A stretch of 64,000 bases of DNA from an uncultured Oscillospiraceae bacterium (GTDB lineage Bacteria > Bacillota > Clostridia > Oscillospirales > Acutalibacteraceae), in assembly GCA_902492455.1 (NCBI GenBank), contig CABULH010000007.1, positions 102,751-166,750 on the forward strand, read 5' to 3'. The notes under the pieces are model-generated. The model did not search any database. It saw only the letters and a program-made list of their open reading frames with translations, and was not told the origin of the DNA. Positions 17,880 to 26,309 of this stretch are shown piece after piece. The number at the start of each line of letters is the position of its first letter. Positions within the stretch are counted from its first letter, which is position 1. A program made the translations under genes and the position numbers.

Positions 17880-17908
17880 ACAACATAATTCTCATTATGT
17901 TGTAAAAG
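17875..17908. repeat. Right inverted repeat of invertible segment
   Basis: Core at 17880-17903: ACAACATAAT, centre TCTC, ATTATGTTGT. It is the exact inverse of the left core. The stem extends 5 bp (CTTTT / AAAAG), giving 15 bp in all. Confidence 0.9.
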
Positions 17909-17964
17909 CCTCGAACTTCTCTGTACATATCACTACAATGCCCACTATAAACGAGGGATAATCC

Positions 17965-18597
17965 ATGCACTCCAATGAGCTTGCAAAAATCAATATGCTG
18001 GAAAGCTATTTTCAACGGCTTCCGCGGTTTATTCAAAACCACAGCCAAGCAGTGGCTTATTATACGGAGATGCTGATGAAGCAGCTTGTGATTCTTCAAG
18101 AAGAGATGGCATATCTTCCTCCTGCTCTTTTGCCTAAAGCCGATTTATTGGGACGGTACCATGATATCGGCAAAGTAGGAATTTCCAATGAAATATGGGA
18201 AGCTGCCGCTCCTTTAAAGCCTATGGAAAAGAAACTTGTGCAGATGCATCCAATTATCGGAGCCTACATTGTTCAGGAAGAAATAAAGCCTTTATTATCC
18301 ATCGTTATGTCTGCTGATATTTCTGTCTGTTTGGCACAAAGCTGTGCCTGTCACCACGAACACTGGAACGGAAAAGGCTATCCCTTTCAGCTGAAGAGAG
18401 AAGAAATTCCTCTCTGTGCCCGTATAGTGGGAATCGCCGATGCTTTTGATGCCATGACCGCTGATCGTCCTTATCATAAAGGCATCTCTAAAGAGGCGGC
18501 GCTACGGGAAATCAGAAAAAATGCCGGCAAACAATTTGATCCAAATCTGGCTCGCATATTTTGTTATCTTATGCAGGATCGAGCATTGGTGGGATGA
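17965..18597 (+). CDS. HD-GYP domain c-di-GMP phosphodiesterase-like protein
   Basis: A 210-residue stand-alone HD-GYP domain. HDIGK is at about 66-70, HHEHWNGKGYP at about 130-140 with the GYP signature, and IVGIADAFDAMTADRPYHKG follows, as in characterised phosphodiesterases that hydrolyse cyclic di-GMP. No sensor or membrane domain is attached, so output is probably set by how much protein is made. GAGGGAT lies upstream of the ATG. The only promoter seen upstream is in the putative invertible segment. The stop is 5 bp from the stop of the convergent riboswitch-controlled gene. Activity on c-di-GMP is inferred from motifs. Confidence 0.88.
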   Translation: MHSNELAKINMLESYFQRLPRFIQNHSQAVAYYTEMLMKQLVILQEEMAYLPPALLPKADLLGRYHDIGKVGISNEIWEAAAPLKPMEKKLVQMHPIIGAYIVQEEIKPLLSIVMSADISVCLAQSCACHHEHWNGKGYPFQLKREEIPLCARIVGIADAFDAMTADRPYHKGISKEAALREIRKNAGKQFDPNLARIFCYLMQDRALVG

Positions 18598-18602
18598 GGA
18601 TG

Positions 18603-18890
18603 TCATGCAGTGCCAATGATGAGATAAGCTAATTTCGATATTGATACCCTGTTCAAAGAATTCGAAAATCGGTCATTCGCATCGACCATATCCGGCGCAG
18701 CCAAATAATTTTCAACAATTTCAGGAAGGTGAATAGGTGACAAATTTTCACAATTGCACACAGCAATAAGCGCTTCTATTGATTCCCTGTGCAGGCTGAT
18801 GTCGCATATAGTGATCTCATCACATTGAATACCAAAAGAATCGTATGTTTTGCCGTCTAGGCAATATGTACCTTTTATCATCTGATACAT
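18603..18890 (-). CDS. Small protein, DUF6514-like, under c-di-GMP riboswitch
   Basis: A 95-residue soluble protein. The segment ICDISLHRESIEALIAVCN followed by LSPIHLPEIVENYL resembles small Firmicutes proteins I recall as DUF6514, a family of unknown function; this match is from memory. GAAGGA precedes the ATG. About 70 bases separate the start from the terminator of a c-di-GMP-I riboswitch read in the same direction. It is convergent with the HD-GYP gene with no terminator between, so read-through would make antisense RNA to that gene. Confidence 0.7.
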   Translation of the reverse strand: MYQMIKGTYCLDGKTYDSFGIQCDEITICDISLHRESIEALIAVCNCENLSPIHLPEIVENYLAAPDMVDANDRFSNSLNRVSISKLAYLIIGTA

Positions 18891-18964
18891 CCTTCAATAC
18901 ACCCTTCTTCTTTTTGTCATACCAAAACCTGTGCAAACGAAAAGCTTGCCGGTGACAGTGCATA

Positions 18965-19001
18965 ACAAAAAGACACTGCTCAATTTATTGAGAGTCAGTG
19001 T
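18965..19001 (-). terminator. Terminator of the c-di-GMP riboswitch expression platform
   Basis: Minus-strand stem ACACTG..CTCAAT pairing with ATTGAG..CAGTGT, followed by CTTTTTG. It lies about ten bases after the aptamer, as expected for transcriptional control. Confidence 0.8.
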
Positions 19002-19004
19002 ATT

Positions 19005-19085
19005 GATGTTGCAACTGGCTGTCATGTCCAAGGACGAAGACCCTATAGCTTTGCGTCGCCGGTTTTCACCGGTTTTGCCAAATAT
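19005..19085 (-). ncRNA. Cyclic di-GMP-I (GEMM) riboswitch aptamer
   Basis: On the minus strand the core reads GGCAAAACCGGTGAAAACCGG, then CGACGCAAAGCTATAGGGTC, a variable hairpin, and ATGACAGCCAGTTGC, split here for length. These are the conserved blocks of the GEMM-I aptamer: GNRA tetraloop helix, ACGCAAAGC, GGGYC and the AGCCAGTT strand. It lies between a good promoter and a terminator, upstream of the 95-residue gene. It senses cyclic di-GMP; whether binding turns the gene on or off cannot be read safely by eye. Confidence 0.93.
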
Positions 19086-19097
19086 TTGATTTCTACT

Positions 19098-19126
19098 AAA
19101 ATAACATACATTCCAATAATTGTCAA
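19098..19126 (-). promoter_or_regulatory. Promoter of the c-di-GMP riboswitch RNA
   Basis: Minus strand TTGACA, 17-bp spacer, TATTTT, about 15 bases before the aptamer. Confidence 0.7.
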
Positions 19127-19225
19127 TAAGTAAACCTTAAATTTTCCTCTCAATTCTATTCAGTATAAGCAGCTGAATGAATTCAAAACAAAAGCTTATC
19201 GCCTCTTTCGCTGACATCGGAACAT

Positions 19226-19265
19226 AAAAAACTCCGCAGATTCAAATGAATCTGCGGAGTTTTTT
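19226..19265 (-). terminator. Terminator of gap
   Basis: Stem ACTCCGCAGATTCA / TGAATCTGCGGAGT with A- and T-runs on both sides, able to act in both directions. Confidence 0.85.
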
Positions 19266-19292
19266 ATGATTTTCTATTAATATCGGCAGAAA

Positions 19293-20318
<1,026 letters not shown>

Positions 20319-20347
20319 CTACCTCCAAATCTTTTATTTCTTTTAGT

Positions 20348-20376
20348 ATTCTACCCTTTTTTCCTTTATATTTCAA
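20348..20376 (-). promoter_or_regulatory. gap: gap promoter
   Basis: Minus strand TTGAAA, 17-bp spacer, TAGAAT. Confidence 0.65.
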
Positions 20377-20518
20377 GGAGTTTGATAAACAATTAACTGT
20401 CCATTCATCACTTTCGTTATGTTAACTAAAAGCGGTTGAATTCCTCAGGAATAATTCTGGCATTTAGCGTCCTTCGCCCAGTTTCTACTAGATTATTTGC
20501 CGGATATGGGGTATAATA

Positions 20519-20642
20519 ACCTCACGGTGTAAGCCGAAGCCTTGCTGCGCAAGGCTTCGGACGCCTGAGAGAACATTGAACCACGCCGAAATGGTCAAGC
20601 CGTTTCGAACTAAGAAAGGCTCCTCACGCCGCTTTGTGGTAT
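20519..20642 (+). ncRNA. Structured leader RNA of unknown class
   Basis: A TATAAT box at 20513-20518 would start a transcript whose ends pair. ACC, CGGTGT and GCC at 20519-20535 match GGC, ACGCCG and GGT near 20618-20642 in order. An 11-bp perfect hairpin (CCGAAGCCTTG / CAAGGCTTCGG) lies inside, and TTGAACCA / TGGTCAA forms a further helix. No terminator or SD-blocking helix is clear. It lies 47 bases before the next gene. It could be a riboswitch, an autogenous leader or a small RNA; I do not recognise the class. Confidence 0.45.
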
Positions 20643-20688
20643 ACATTTTGAATCCGTCAACTTTTGCAACAAATTGGAGTTTGTGTAT

Positions 20689-21369
20689 ATGAATCAGATG
20701 AATATAGATTACGAGAACCGACTCTCCCAGGAAGGCTCGGTACGGGAGGAATTGGCGGCCTATTTCTTATCGGTTCCCCCTCTTTCTCAGCAGTCGGAAG
20801 AACAGAAGGTCCGCACAAGACAGGAGCTGCGCCGTCTTGCGGAAGTGGAAGCCGATGCTGTACTGCAATTCGGCGGTTTTGCCCGCCCTCTTTCTGAAGG
20901 AAACGTCACTGGTCTTCTCACCTCTCTGCTGGAAGCAGCACGGACTGTGGCAAACACCGCCGGTTATCCTCTTACTATTTCCATTCCCTCTGAATTGGAG
21001 GCGCCATTTTATGCTTCCTTTGAACCGCGGCTGCTACAAATGGCAGTGGTGGGACTGATTCGTGCAGCCTGCCTAAGCAACCATCGGACACCGGTTTCGG
21101 TCTCCCTCAGCGGCGGCATTCATACCTTAACCATAACCGTCACCGGGGACGCTGCTCCAACCGAGAGACAGGCGTTGGAAATCGCCCGGGAAGTGGCGCG
21201 CCTTCACCAGGGCGGCTTGGCTTTATCCGAAGGAACCGTCGGCTTTTCTATCCGTACCACCCTTCCCCACACCGGCGGTCATTTTGCCGCACCCGGCATA
21301 TCGGAATTGTTGGATTATCTCCTTTCCAGCGTTCACGTAGGTCTCTACCCTTTTCTATATAATGAATAA
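20689..21369 (+). CDS. Degenerate GHKL/histidine-kinase-like protein
   Basis: About 226 residues. The C-terminal two thirds look like the ATPase fold of sensor kinases: an LLQMAVVGLIRAACLSN helix in the N-box position, a HTLTITVTGDA strand, and a GGLALSEGTVGFSIRTTLP ending like the closing strands. Clear N, G1 and G2 box residues are missing, and there is no membrane or dimerisation domain, so catalysis is doubtful. The ATG at 20689 has TTGGAG nine bases upstream. The structured leader lies before it. Function unknown. Confidence 0.6.
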   Translation: MNQMNIDYENRLSQEGSVREELAAYFLSVPPLSQQSEEQKVRTRQELRRLAEVEADAVLQFGGFARPLSEGNVTGLLTSLLEAARTVANTAGYPLTISIPSELEAPFYASFEPRLLQMAVVGLIRAACLSNHRTPVSVSLSGGIHTLTITVTGDAAPTERQALEIAREVARLHQGGLALSEGTVGFSIRTTLPHTGGHFAAPGISELLDYLLSSVHVGLYPFLYNE

Positions 21370-21413
21370 GAAACGCCTGCAGCGCTTGATGTGGCCTGCA
21401 GGCGTTTCTTATT
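21365..21413. terminator. Bidirectional terminator
   Basis: An 18-bp perfect stem (AATAAGAAACGCCTGCAG and complement) between two convergent genes. Confidence 0.85.
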
Positions 21414-21757
21414 TATAAATTTTGCCCGTTCCAGCCCCAGGTAGCAATCTCCTCATATTTAACGTAAATGCGCGCTGGATCAATTTTCAGTTCACCGCTG
21501 ATGATCTCTGTCACGGCTGTGGTCAGCTTTTCATAATCCGCCTCTGAGGCCTGACCGAAAATCTTAACCTCGACAAAAGCCGAAGGACGGCTGCCGTCCC
21601 CCTGAAAATATAAGCGGCAGTTATCTGTGAATTCCACCATCAGCCAGGTTTCACTTTTCCCTGGCAATAAAGCGATAGCCTTCCCCAGCTTCTCCTTCAG
21701 CACCTGCTCCTTTTCCTGAGTCAGCGCAACGCTGACCCTTACACCGATATACGGCAT
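21413..21757 (-). CDS. MIF/tautomerase-superfamily protein
   Basis: About 114 residues with a proline directly after the start methionine (MPYIGVRVS), the catalytic residue of tautomerases once methionine is removed. Other family features are KLGKAIALLPGKSE and VEVKIFG. It resembles bacterial relatives of macrophage migration inhibitory factor / phenylpyruvate tautomerase. I chose the internal ATG at 21757 because it exposes Pro1 and has AAGGAG nine bases upstream. Physiological substrate unknown. Confidence 0.85.
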   Translation of the reverse strand: MPYIGVRVSVALTQEKEQVLKEKLGKAIALLPGKSETWLMVEFTDNCRLYFQGDGSRPSAFVEVKIFGQASEADYEKLTTAVTEIISGELKIDPARIYVKYEEIATWGWNGQNL

Positions 21758-21774
21758 CTGCAACACTCCTTATA

Positions 21775-22112
21775 TTAAATTTTCTCTGAGTCTGGATCGT
21801 ACACTATGTCTGTTTGATACTTTTGACTATTTACTTTTTCTTTTAAAGCAATAACCTCTTCTAAAGCAATAACCTCTTCCAAGTCGATTTCATAACAATT
21901 GGCTATAGCTAAAGCATAATAAATAATATCCCATATTTCTTCATCCAGAGTTTCTTTGATCAGAGCAGGCGTTTGGGGCCGTTTATTCATTCTAATAGCC
22001 CTTCCCAACTCTCCTCTCCTACTTCTTCCGTGAGTTTCATATAATAATCTTTTATTAATTCAGGATGATGATCTTTCTTCTGAATATACTTTTGAAGATA
22101 ACGGATTGACAC
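21775..22112 (-). pseudogene. Frameshifted MazG-like nucleotide pyrophosphohydrolase
   Basis: A GTG at 22112 with GGGAGA upstream opens a frame reading VSIRYLQKYIQKKD, then MKLTEEVGEES, before running into a stop. From about 22008 a different frame continues with IRMNKRPQTPALIKETLDEE and IWDIIYYALAIANCYEIDLE. Together they make one MazG-type helical protein (EEVGE and EEIWDIIYY metal-binding helices) broken by a frameshift near 22000-22015. The C-terminus also carries an in-frame 18-bp tandem duplication. Assembly error is the alternative to true decay. Confidence 0.7.
21844..21879. repeat. Two-copy 18-bp tandem duplication
   Basis: TAAAGCAATAACCTCTTC occurs twice in direct succession (21844-21861 and 21862-21879). 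It duplicates six residues (VIALEE) in the broken MazG-like gene. Confidence 0.9.
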
Positions 22113-22160
22113 CAATTATCTCTCCCTCATTTCACAACATAAGCAAAAAATCTGCAACAT

Positions 22161-22697
22161 TTATGCAATCCGTCCGAATACCGACGAAATGCCTTTCTTC
22201 AGTTCCTGATACATCGGCATCTTCGCCAAAGGAGAAAGCGCTTCCAGCATTTTTCGGTAATACCAAGCCTGTTCCGCTTTTCCGCGATGAAAACGTTTCC
22301 AGAAATCCTCGTCCACATATTCATCGGCAATGCTGCGGATATTGGAAAGCTTATCTGCGCAGATAATCAGCATAGCCTCCCGCGGCGCTCCCTGTACCCG
22401 GGCAAGCATCTGATTTTTTCGCTCTTCCCACGATAATCCCTTTTCTTCCGAACAGAGCATAACCAGTTCCGCCACCCGGACACCGAATTGTTTTTGTATA
22501 TCTGCCGCCGTTACTGCCGTATCCTCCACCGTATCATGAAGCAATCCCGCTGCGACCACCTCGTCCTCCGCCCCCGCCTCCATCAGAAGCTGAGCCACCT
22601 CAAAAGGATGGGCGATGTAGGGAATATCCGTTCCCTTGCGTTTCTGACCGTCATGGGCCTGAACAGCGAAATAAATGGCGCGGTGAATCAGCAGCAT
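22161..22697 (-). CDS. HD-domain protein, small ppGpp-hydrolase-like
   Basis: About 178 residues forming a single HD domain related to the hydrolase half of RelA/SpoT. AIYFAVQAHDGQKRKGTDIPYIAHP is the N-terminal pattern (given here in outline, about 6-30); LLHDTVEDT carries the HD and ED metal and catalytic residues, and CADKLSN follows. Stand-alone proteins of this type include ppGpp hydrolases (MESH1-like). The ATG at 22697 has GAAGGA nine bases upstream. Substrate is inferred only. Confidence 0.75.
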   Translation of the reverse strand: MLLIHRAIYFAVQAHDGQKRKGTDIPYIAHPFEVAQLLMEAGAEDEVVAAGLLHDTVEDTAVTAADIQKQFGVRVAELVMLCSEEKGLSWEERKNQMLARVQGAPREAMLIICADKLSNIRSIADEYVDEDFWKRFHRGKAEQAWYYRKMLEALSPLAKMPMYQELKKGISSVFGRIA

Positions 22698-22944
22698 GAA
22701 CAATCTTCCTTCATTTTTGATGAGAGCTCCTTAATCACAGAGCACAGCTACCGTCATAATACATCACCATAAAAACAGGCCGTGCCGGCTGGAAATCTTT
22801 TTTACTTGAGCCGGCTTACCAGCCGTGCTAAACTATACTTACCAGATATTTTAACAGAAGGCATTATATCGGTTCTACTGCGCTCATGAAAATTAGTATA
22901 GCATGAAATGCGAATTTTGGGAAGGGAGAAAGAGGCGAAGCGGC

Positions 22945-23223
22945 ATGAAACTCATCAAAAAAGCCGTTGGAAGTATCCGAAAGCTACATAAGTTTTCCCG
23001 CAATGTAATCCATGGAAGTTTGCAGTTTACCATCATATTGTACATATTTGCTTTTGCCGCTTATTATCTTGCCCCTTACACTCCCGATTATTTCCGCACC
23101 ATGGCTTATTATACTGCGGCCCTGGAAATTGCACCGGTCACACTGGGGGCGGGAATCATAGTGGCGTTGATAAGCGACCTGGCTCTGCGGAAAAATGAGG
23201 ACAAAGATGATTCCTCTAAATAA
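22945..23223 (+). CDS. Small two-helix membrane protein
   Basis: About 92 residues with a basic N-terminus (MKLIKKAVGSIRKLHKF), two hydrophobic segments (about 30-48 and 60-82) and a charged tail (KNEDKDDSSK). I recognise no family. The ATG at 22945 was preferred over 22903 because the extra residues are charged and GAGGCG lies nearer to it. A strong terminator follows. Confidence 0.55.
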   Translation: MKLIKKAVGSIRKLHKFSRNVIHGSLQFTIILYIFAFAAYYLAPYTPDYFRTMAYYTAALEIAPVTLGAGIIVALISDLALRKNEDKDDSSK

Positions 23224-23266
23224 ACCGCAGGCCGCCTGTTAAAACCAGGCCGCCTGCGGTTTATTT
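23221..23266. terminator. Bidirectional terminator
   Basis: An AAACCGCAGGC / GCCTGCGGTTT stem with an inner GCCTG / CAGGC helix and a T-run on the plus strand. Confidence 0.85.
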
Positions 23267-23276
23267 TTCGCATCGT

Positions 23277-23864
23277 TTATTTGCGTTTGAATATTAAAAG
23301 CAAGCACAGGTAAAGAGTAACTGCCAGTAAGCTGAAATTATAGCCGCTGTCAATGAGCGTGTAAAATCCGGCGGCCGCCAAGGGCAGCAGCGTAATGACC
23401 GAAGCCGCCATTACCACTTTTTCCGCCTTTTCCTCACGCATATGCCTTGCCAATGAGCAAAACAGCGCCTGTCCCCCATCCAGCGGCTCCACCGGCAGCA
23501 AGTTGAAAAAAGCGAGTACTGCATGAACCATTGCCGGCGGTGTAATGCCGCCGCATCCGGCCATAACCAAAAAAGTGATGAGATTCACCATGGGTCCGGC
23601 CAAAGATACCACAATGTTTTCTCCATAATTCAGCGGCGTCCGCGGATCCTGTTCCACTCTTATTCCGAAAACACCCAAGCAGATTCTCGCAGGTCGGGCG
23701 CTGAAGGCCAGCAAAGCCGCAAAATGTCCCATTTCATGCATCGCTGAGGCCCCAACGCACCACGCTGACATCCCGCTGGGATCCAACGCCATCAGTACCA
23801 CCAAGGCAGCGGGGAAAAGCAGGCTTAAGCGAATCCGCATACCGCCGACGGTTATCTCAATCAT
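23277..23864 (-). CDS. spoIVFB: M50 intramembrane metalloprotease, SpoIVFB-like
   Basis: About 195 residues and five to six membrane segments. The zinc motif HEMGH is at about 43-47 and the third ligand lies in NLLPVEPLDGGQAL (about 120-133). This is the site-2 protease type that cleaves pro-sigma-K in the mother cell. It lacks the C-terminal CBS domain of Bacillus SpoIVFB. The ATG at 23864 is preferred over a TTG at 23909. It directly follows an M23 protein and spoIVA, which supports the sporulation role. Confidence 0.8.
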   Translation of the reverse strand: MIEITVGGMRIRLSLLFPAALVVLMALDPSGMSAWCVGASAMHEMGHFAALLAFSARPARICLGVFGIRVEQDPRTPLNYGENIVVSLAGPMVNLITFLVMAGCGGITPPAMVHAVLAFFNLLPVEPLDGGQALFCSLARHMREEKAEKVVMAASVITLLPLAAAGFYTLIDSGYNFSLLAVTLYLCLLLIFKRK

Positions 23865-23918
23865 GCTATCCGTCCGCCTTTCCCTGCCGGAACCGCTGAA
23901 AACGGCCAAACTACCGGT

Positions 23919-24785
23919 TTAATAAAGATCCGGGACAATATACAGCGGATCATAAGCCACGCCTTCCACCAGCGCTTCCACATGAAGATGATTACCGGTG
24001 GATTTGCCTGTTGTTCCCACCTTGGCGACGATCTCCCCCGCCCGAACGATCGCTCCCTCTTCCGCCAGAATTTCCGAACAGTGGGCATACAGGACCACCA
24101 AATTGCCGCCGTGGTCGATTTTTACATAATTCCCATAGCTGGAGCTGGAGCCTGCAGCAATCACCTTACCTCCGAACATCGCGGCAATGGGAGAGCCTCC
24201 CGCTGCCGCGATATCCACCCCCTTATGGAAACTATCCCCGCCTTGGATGGGATCCTCCCGATATCCAAAAAAAGAAGATATTTGCCCCTCCTCCAATGGC
24301 GGCTTGGCCGCACGATTGATGGAAACTTTGGCAAAGGTAGCGCCTGCCGGTGCATACAATACCTTTTTGGCGTTTACCTTGATATCCTCCCCTCCCACTG
24401 CGGAGGACGGATTCCCTGAAGGAGAAGCACTTGTCGACGGCTGCGTACTGCTGGGTTCCCCTGTGGATTCAGTGCCGCTGGAAGTTGGCGGAGGAGGCGT
24501 TGAATCAGAAGATGAGGGATCATCCTTTTTTTCGAACAGAGATGCAAAGGTGGACAGGATGGAATTGCTCATGATGGATTCATTGAAGCTTTCCCGCAGT
24601 TGTGCAAAAGCGCTGCCGCCAATGAGACGCATTACCAGCACCACCAGCAGCACAACCACGCAGGAAATGCTCTGTACGGCAATCAGGCGCAGTCCGGAAG
24701 AAGGGCGGGAATCCGATTTGGGAGGGCGCTGCCTGCGCGGCGCCCTCTCCCGCTCCCGTTCGCGATATGGTCTGTCTTGAGGCAT
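23919..24785 (-). CDS. spoIVFA: M23-domain protein, SpoIVFA-like
   Basis: About 288 residues. An Arg-rich cytosolic N-terminus (RERERERAPRRQRPPK) precedes one membrane segment (about 38-58), a long S/T/P-rich linker (about 85-130) and a C-terminal LytM/M23 domain (about 170-285) with HKGVDIAAAGG, YAHCSEI and GNHLHVEA. The HxxxD and HLH metal residues are present. Bacillus SpoIVFA, which holds SpoIVFB inactive, has a degenerate version, so this one might still cut peptidoglycan. AAAGGA lies nine bases before the ATG at 24785. The position between spoIVA and the M50 gene defines the call. Confidence 0.75.
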   Translation of the reverse strand: MPQDRPYRERERERAPRRQRPPKSDSRPSSGLRLIAVQSISCVVVLLVVLVMRLIGGSAFAQLRESFNESIMSNSILSTFASLFEKKDDPSSSDSTPPPPTSSGTESTGEPSSTQPSTSASPSGNPSSAVGGEDIKVNAKKVLYAPAGATFAKVSINRAAKPPLEEGQISSFFGYREDPIQGGDSFHKGVDIAAAGGSPIAAMFGGKVIAAGSSSSYGNYVKIDHGGNLVVLYAHCSEILAEEGAIVRAGEIVAKVGTTGKSTGNHLHVEALVEGVAYDPLYIVPDLY

Positions 24786-24816
24786 AGACGTCATTCCTTT
24801 CAAAATCGGAGACCTT

Positions 24817-26295
24817 TTACACGATGATGCAGATCAGACCATTGCATCCTTCGTTGATGATGCGTTCCACCGTTTCCTTCAGCTTGATGCGGGCATCCGT
24901 GGGCATGCGATACAGCTTGTTGTGCAGACCCTCGTTGACCAAACCATACAGGGAAGTGCCGAATATATTGGATTCCCAGATCTTGGAAGGATCTTCCTCA
25001 AATTCACGCAGCAGATAGCTCACCAGCTCTTCCGATTGCTTCTCGGACCCGACGATAGGCGAAACCTCGGTGGTGATATTGGCCTTCATCATATGAATGG
25101 AGGGCGCTTCCGCCTTCAGCCGGATGCCATAGCGTCCGCTTTGCTTGATAATTTCCGGCTCCTCCAGAGTCATTTCTTCCAGTTCGGGCATAACGATACC
25201 ATAGCCGGTGGCCTCCACTTCGTCCATGGCGTTGCGGATCTTATCATATTTTCTCTTCACATCCGCTAGTTCCATCATGGTGGCCATCAGAGCGGCTTCA
25301 TCTGCAATGGGGATACCGGTGGTTTCTCCCAGGACCTGATAGAACAGACCGGGTTTGATGCTTACACAGATAGAGGCGCTGCCCCGGCCAAGTTCCACTG
25401 CCGACAAACGGGCGTTATCCACATATTCGCAGCCGATGATGCTCCCAGTCATGGCGGAAACCTGGCTGATCTTGGTGGCGGAGGCAGCGGCATCCCGGAT
25501 AGAATCAAAGATGTTTTTGCGGATGGGATGATTTTTATCCAGGCTGGTGAGCCATTTGGGCAGTTCTACCCCGATTTCCCGCACAGGGAACTCGAACAGC
25601 ACCTTTTCCAGAATCCGCCGGATTTCCGTTTCGGTCATGTCCAGGCAGTTAACCGGACATACCGGAACGCCGTATTTGCTTTCCAGTTCCGCGCTCATCT
25701 GCAGCACGGCGGTGCTGGTGGGATTCATGGTATTGAGGATGACGATGAATGGCTTGTTGATCTCTTTCAGTTCATCAATAACCCGCTCTTCCGCTTCCTC
25801 ATATTCTTCCCGCGGTATCTCGGTGATACTGCCGTCGGTGGTAACCACCAGACCAATGGTGGAATGCTCGGTAATAACCTTTCGGGTTCCCATCTCCGCC
25901 GCCATATTGAAGGGAATTTCCTGTTCATACCAGGGGGTTTTCACCATTCGCGGCGCATTGTTCTCGATATATCCCAATGCGGAAGGCACGATATAGCCTA
26001 CACAATCGATAAGACGGACATTCATGGTGGCAGTACCGTCCACCGTGATAGTGACGGCATCTTCCGGGATAAACTTAGGCTCGGTGGTCATGATGGTTCT
26101 GCCAGCGGAAGACTGCGGCAATTCATCCGTCGCCCGCTCTTTTTTATATCCGTTTTCGATGTTGGGAAGCACCAGCGTATCCATAAAGCGTTTGATGAAG
26201 GTGGATTTACCGGTGCGCACCGGACCGACGACGCCTACATAGATGTCGCCGTTGGTGCGTTTTGCGATGATGTCGTAAATATTGGCCCCTTCCAT
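24817..26295 (-). CDS. spoIVA: Stage IV sporulation protein A, coat morphogenetic ATPase
   Basis: 492 residues from the ATG at 26295, the same length as I recall for Bacillus SpoIVA. The N-terminal P-loop domain has GVVGPVRTGKSTFIKRFMD and IDCVGYIVPSALGY. The C-terminus GLICIIV is the conserved end that anchors to SpoVM on the forespore. SpoIVA polymerises using ATP to form the coat basement layer. AGAGGGGGA lies upstream. It directly follows sipL and precedes spoIVFA. Confidence 0.97.
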   Translation of the reverse strand: MEGANIYDIIAKRTNGDIYVGVVGPVRTGKSTFIKRFMDTLVLPNIENGYKKERATDELPQSSAGRTIMTTEPKFIPEDAVTITVDGTATMNVRLIDCVGYIVPSALGYIENNAPRMVKTPWYEQEIPFNMAAEMGTRKVITEHSTIGLVVTTDGSITEIPREEYEEAEERVIDELKEINKPFIVILNTMNPTSTAVLQMSAELESKYGVPVCPVNCLDMTETEIRRILEKVLFEFPVREIGVELPKWLTSLDKNHPIRKNIFDSIRDAAASATKISQVSAMTGSIIGCEYVDNARLSAVELGRGSASICVSIKPGLFYQVLGETTGIPIADEAALMATMMELADVKRKYDKIRNAMDEVEATGYGIVMPELEEMTLEEPEIIKQSGRYGIRLKAEAPSIHMMKANITTEVSPIVGSEKQSEELVSYLLREFEEDPSKIWESNIFGTSLYGLVNEGLHNKLYRMPTDARIKLKETVERIINEGCNGLICIIV

Positions 26296-26309
26296 GATCT
26301 GTCCCCCTC

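Noticed and set aside
17652..17908. MITE or insertion-sequence ends instead of an invertible segment
   Set aside because: No target-site duplication was seen, the repeats are palindromic with directional centres, and an active-looking recombinase ends inside one of them.
20519..20642. TPP riboswitch call based on CTGAGA followed by GAACC
   Set aside because: The second half of the TPP aptamer (the conserved GGATAAT..CAGCGTAGGGA part) is missing, so the resemblance is probably chance.
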